This document shows positions 5,759-6,559 of a DNA stretch of 6,559 bases, piece after piece. The DNA is taken from the NCBI GenBank assembly GCA_003223675.1, contig QHVW01000832.1:2101-8659 (forward strand), given 5' to 3'. This stretch comes from Acidobacteriota bacterium. GTDB taxonomy: Bacteria > Acidobacteriota > Thermoanaerobaculia > Multivoradales > UBA5704. The position numbers and the translations under genes were made by a program. The notes under the pieces are model-generated. The model saw nothing but the letters and a program-made list of their open reading frames with translations. It was not told the origin of the DNA and did not search any database. Position 1 is the stretch's first letter, and each line of letters opens with the position of its first letter.

Positions 5759-6559
5759 TCAATCCGCCGTGAAGATCCCCTGTCCGGGCGCCAGGAGGGC
5801 GTCCGGATCGAAGGCCTGCTTGGCGGCGAAGAATTGCGGCCAGCGCGGACCGAAGTGCTGGCGCCAATCCTCGGGGCTCATCGGCACGGAGTCGACCGGA
5901 TAGAAGAAGCCGCCCACGGCCCGCGCCTGCTCGAAGAGCCGGCGGTTGGCCGCCACCAGCTCCGCCGAGCGCTCCGGCGTGGGCGGGACGGCCGTGCGCA
6001 GCAAGCCGAAGAGGAAGAAGGTCTCCCCCGCCGGGGTCCGGAAGTTGGGCGCGTTGAAACGGTCGCCGAGATAAGGGTAGACGATGATCGGCCCCTGGCC
6101 CAGGTCCGCGGGATCGAGGGCCGCCAGCGTGCCGCCGATGAAGCCCGCCGCCTGGCTGGTGGGAATCAGCAGGTCGACCCAGGGGTGCGGGAAGGACCAG
6201 ACCCCGATCTGCTGGAGGAACGCGACCGTGGGCCCCAGGCGGTTCAGGTAGTCGAAATATGGGATGTCCTCCGAGGTCTGCTGCCCCGGCAGGAAGTGGA
6301 GCCCGGCGAGGAGGGCCGCGTCGTTCGGCTCGTGCCCCGGCGCGAAGCTCTTCGTCGTCTCCAGCGAGTAATTCCAGCCGCCACCGGGGAGCGCGTTCAC
6401 GAACCCCTGGACGGTGTCGAAGCGGCCGTCGTGGATCAGGAATAGCAGATCGGAGAGGAACACCGAGAGGTCGTCGTAGACCGCCTTGTAGTAGCGGGTG
6501 CTGGGGAGGGCGGGCACGAGGCGGAGCCGGGCCTGCACGATGACGCCGAATTGGCCCAG
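5759..6559 (-). CDS. Cytokinin-dehydrogenase-like FAD oxidase (5' end outside window)
   Basis: The visible 266 residues are the C-terminal part of a longer protein; the frame stays open to the window end. Numbered from the first visible residue, LGQFGVIVQARLRLVP (1-16) is the end of the FAD-binding domain. It is followed by a substrate-cap domain with SFPHPWVDLLIP (122-133), DWRQHFGPRW (231-240) and FDPDALLAPGQGIF (250-263). These blocks occur in this order in plant cytokinin oxidases/dehydrogenases, which use FAD to remove the side chain of N6-isoprenoid adenines. Bacterial relatives are known, FasE of Rhodococcus fascians among them. The part that would carry the covalent flavin His and the catalytic Asp is not included. 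Where the plant enzymes have a YVEG-like segment, this one seems to read TVQG (49-52), so substrate preference may differ (tentative alignment by eye). It is immediately upstream of the M50 gene in the same direction. Confidence 0.85.
   Translation of the reverse strand: MGQFGVIVQARLRLVPALPSTRYYKAVYDDLSVFLSDLLFLIHDGRFDTVQGFVNALPGGGWNYSLETTKSFAPGHEPNDAALLAGLHFLPGQQTSEDIPYFDYLNRLGPTVAFLQQIGVWSFPHPWVDLLIPTSQAAGFIGGTLAALDPADLGQGPIIVYPYLGDRFNAPNFRTPAGETFFLFGLLRTAVPPTPERSAELVAANRRLFEQARAVGGFFYPVDSVPMSPEDWRQHFGPRWPQFFAAKQAFDPDALLAPGQGIFTAD

Noticed and set aside
5153..6445. Long + strand open frame opposite the M50 and oxidase genes
   Set aside because: Arg-rich with no recognisable features. The - strand frames contain HEAGH/TDGG and the cytokinin-dehydrogenase motifs.

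Overview
This GC-rich window (roughly two thirds G+C by eye) has dense, closely packed genes, secreted proteins with classical signal peptides, and an ECF sigma/anti-sigma pair. This suits a free-living Gram-negative-type bacterium. The protein style (tandem FVVVW-type repeats, a GH16 homologue, a cytokinin-dehydrogenase-like oxidase) would fit Acidobacteriota or Myxococcota, but the taxon is a guess. No rRNA, tRNA, CRISPR array or transposase is visible.

Layout. Bases 1-288 are a perfect inverted repeat of two 135-base arms around an 18-base spacer, running to the very first base. Its right arm holds the upstream region and first codons of gene 1 (245-1462, +), a secreted protein with seven internal repeats that is probably a beta-propeller. 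After about 100 bases comes a tightly spaced + strand cluster: a small exported His-containing protein (1571-1930), a four-helix membrane protein (1933-2349), an ECF sigma factor (2363-2989) and its membrane-anchored anti-sigma factor (2986-3729). A secreted GH16-type glucanase homologue (3769-4500) follows 39 bases later. On the - strand, converging on it, are an M50-type intramembrane metalloprotease homologue (4546-5754) and, 4 bases upstream of that, the C-terminal two thirds or so of an FAD oxidase resembling cytokinin dehydrogenases (5759 to the window end, start not included).

How it may work together. The sigma/anti-sigma pair shares an apparent operon with an exported protein and a membrane protein. 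A sequence resembling an ECF promoter (GGAATAA, 15 bases, GTCTAG) lies upstream of the first gene of that cluster. The simplest reading is an autoregulated envelope-stress or ligand-response module whose accessory proteins are co-expressed with the sigma factor. The GH16 gene may be the last gene of the transcript. The M50/oxidase pair is a separate transcription unit with no obvious functional tie to it.

The most striking sequence feature, the terminal inverted repeat, is more likely an assembly or amplification fold-back seeded at a short palindromic intergenic repeat than a biological element, though other readings remain open. I see no convincing wholly new system. The ECF cluster and the cytokinin-dehydrogenase-like gene are the items most worth following up.
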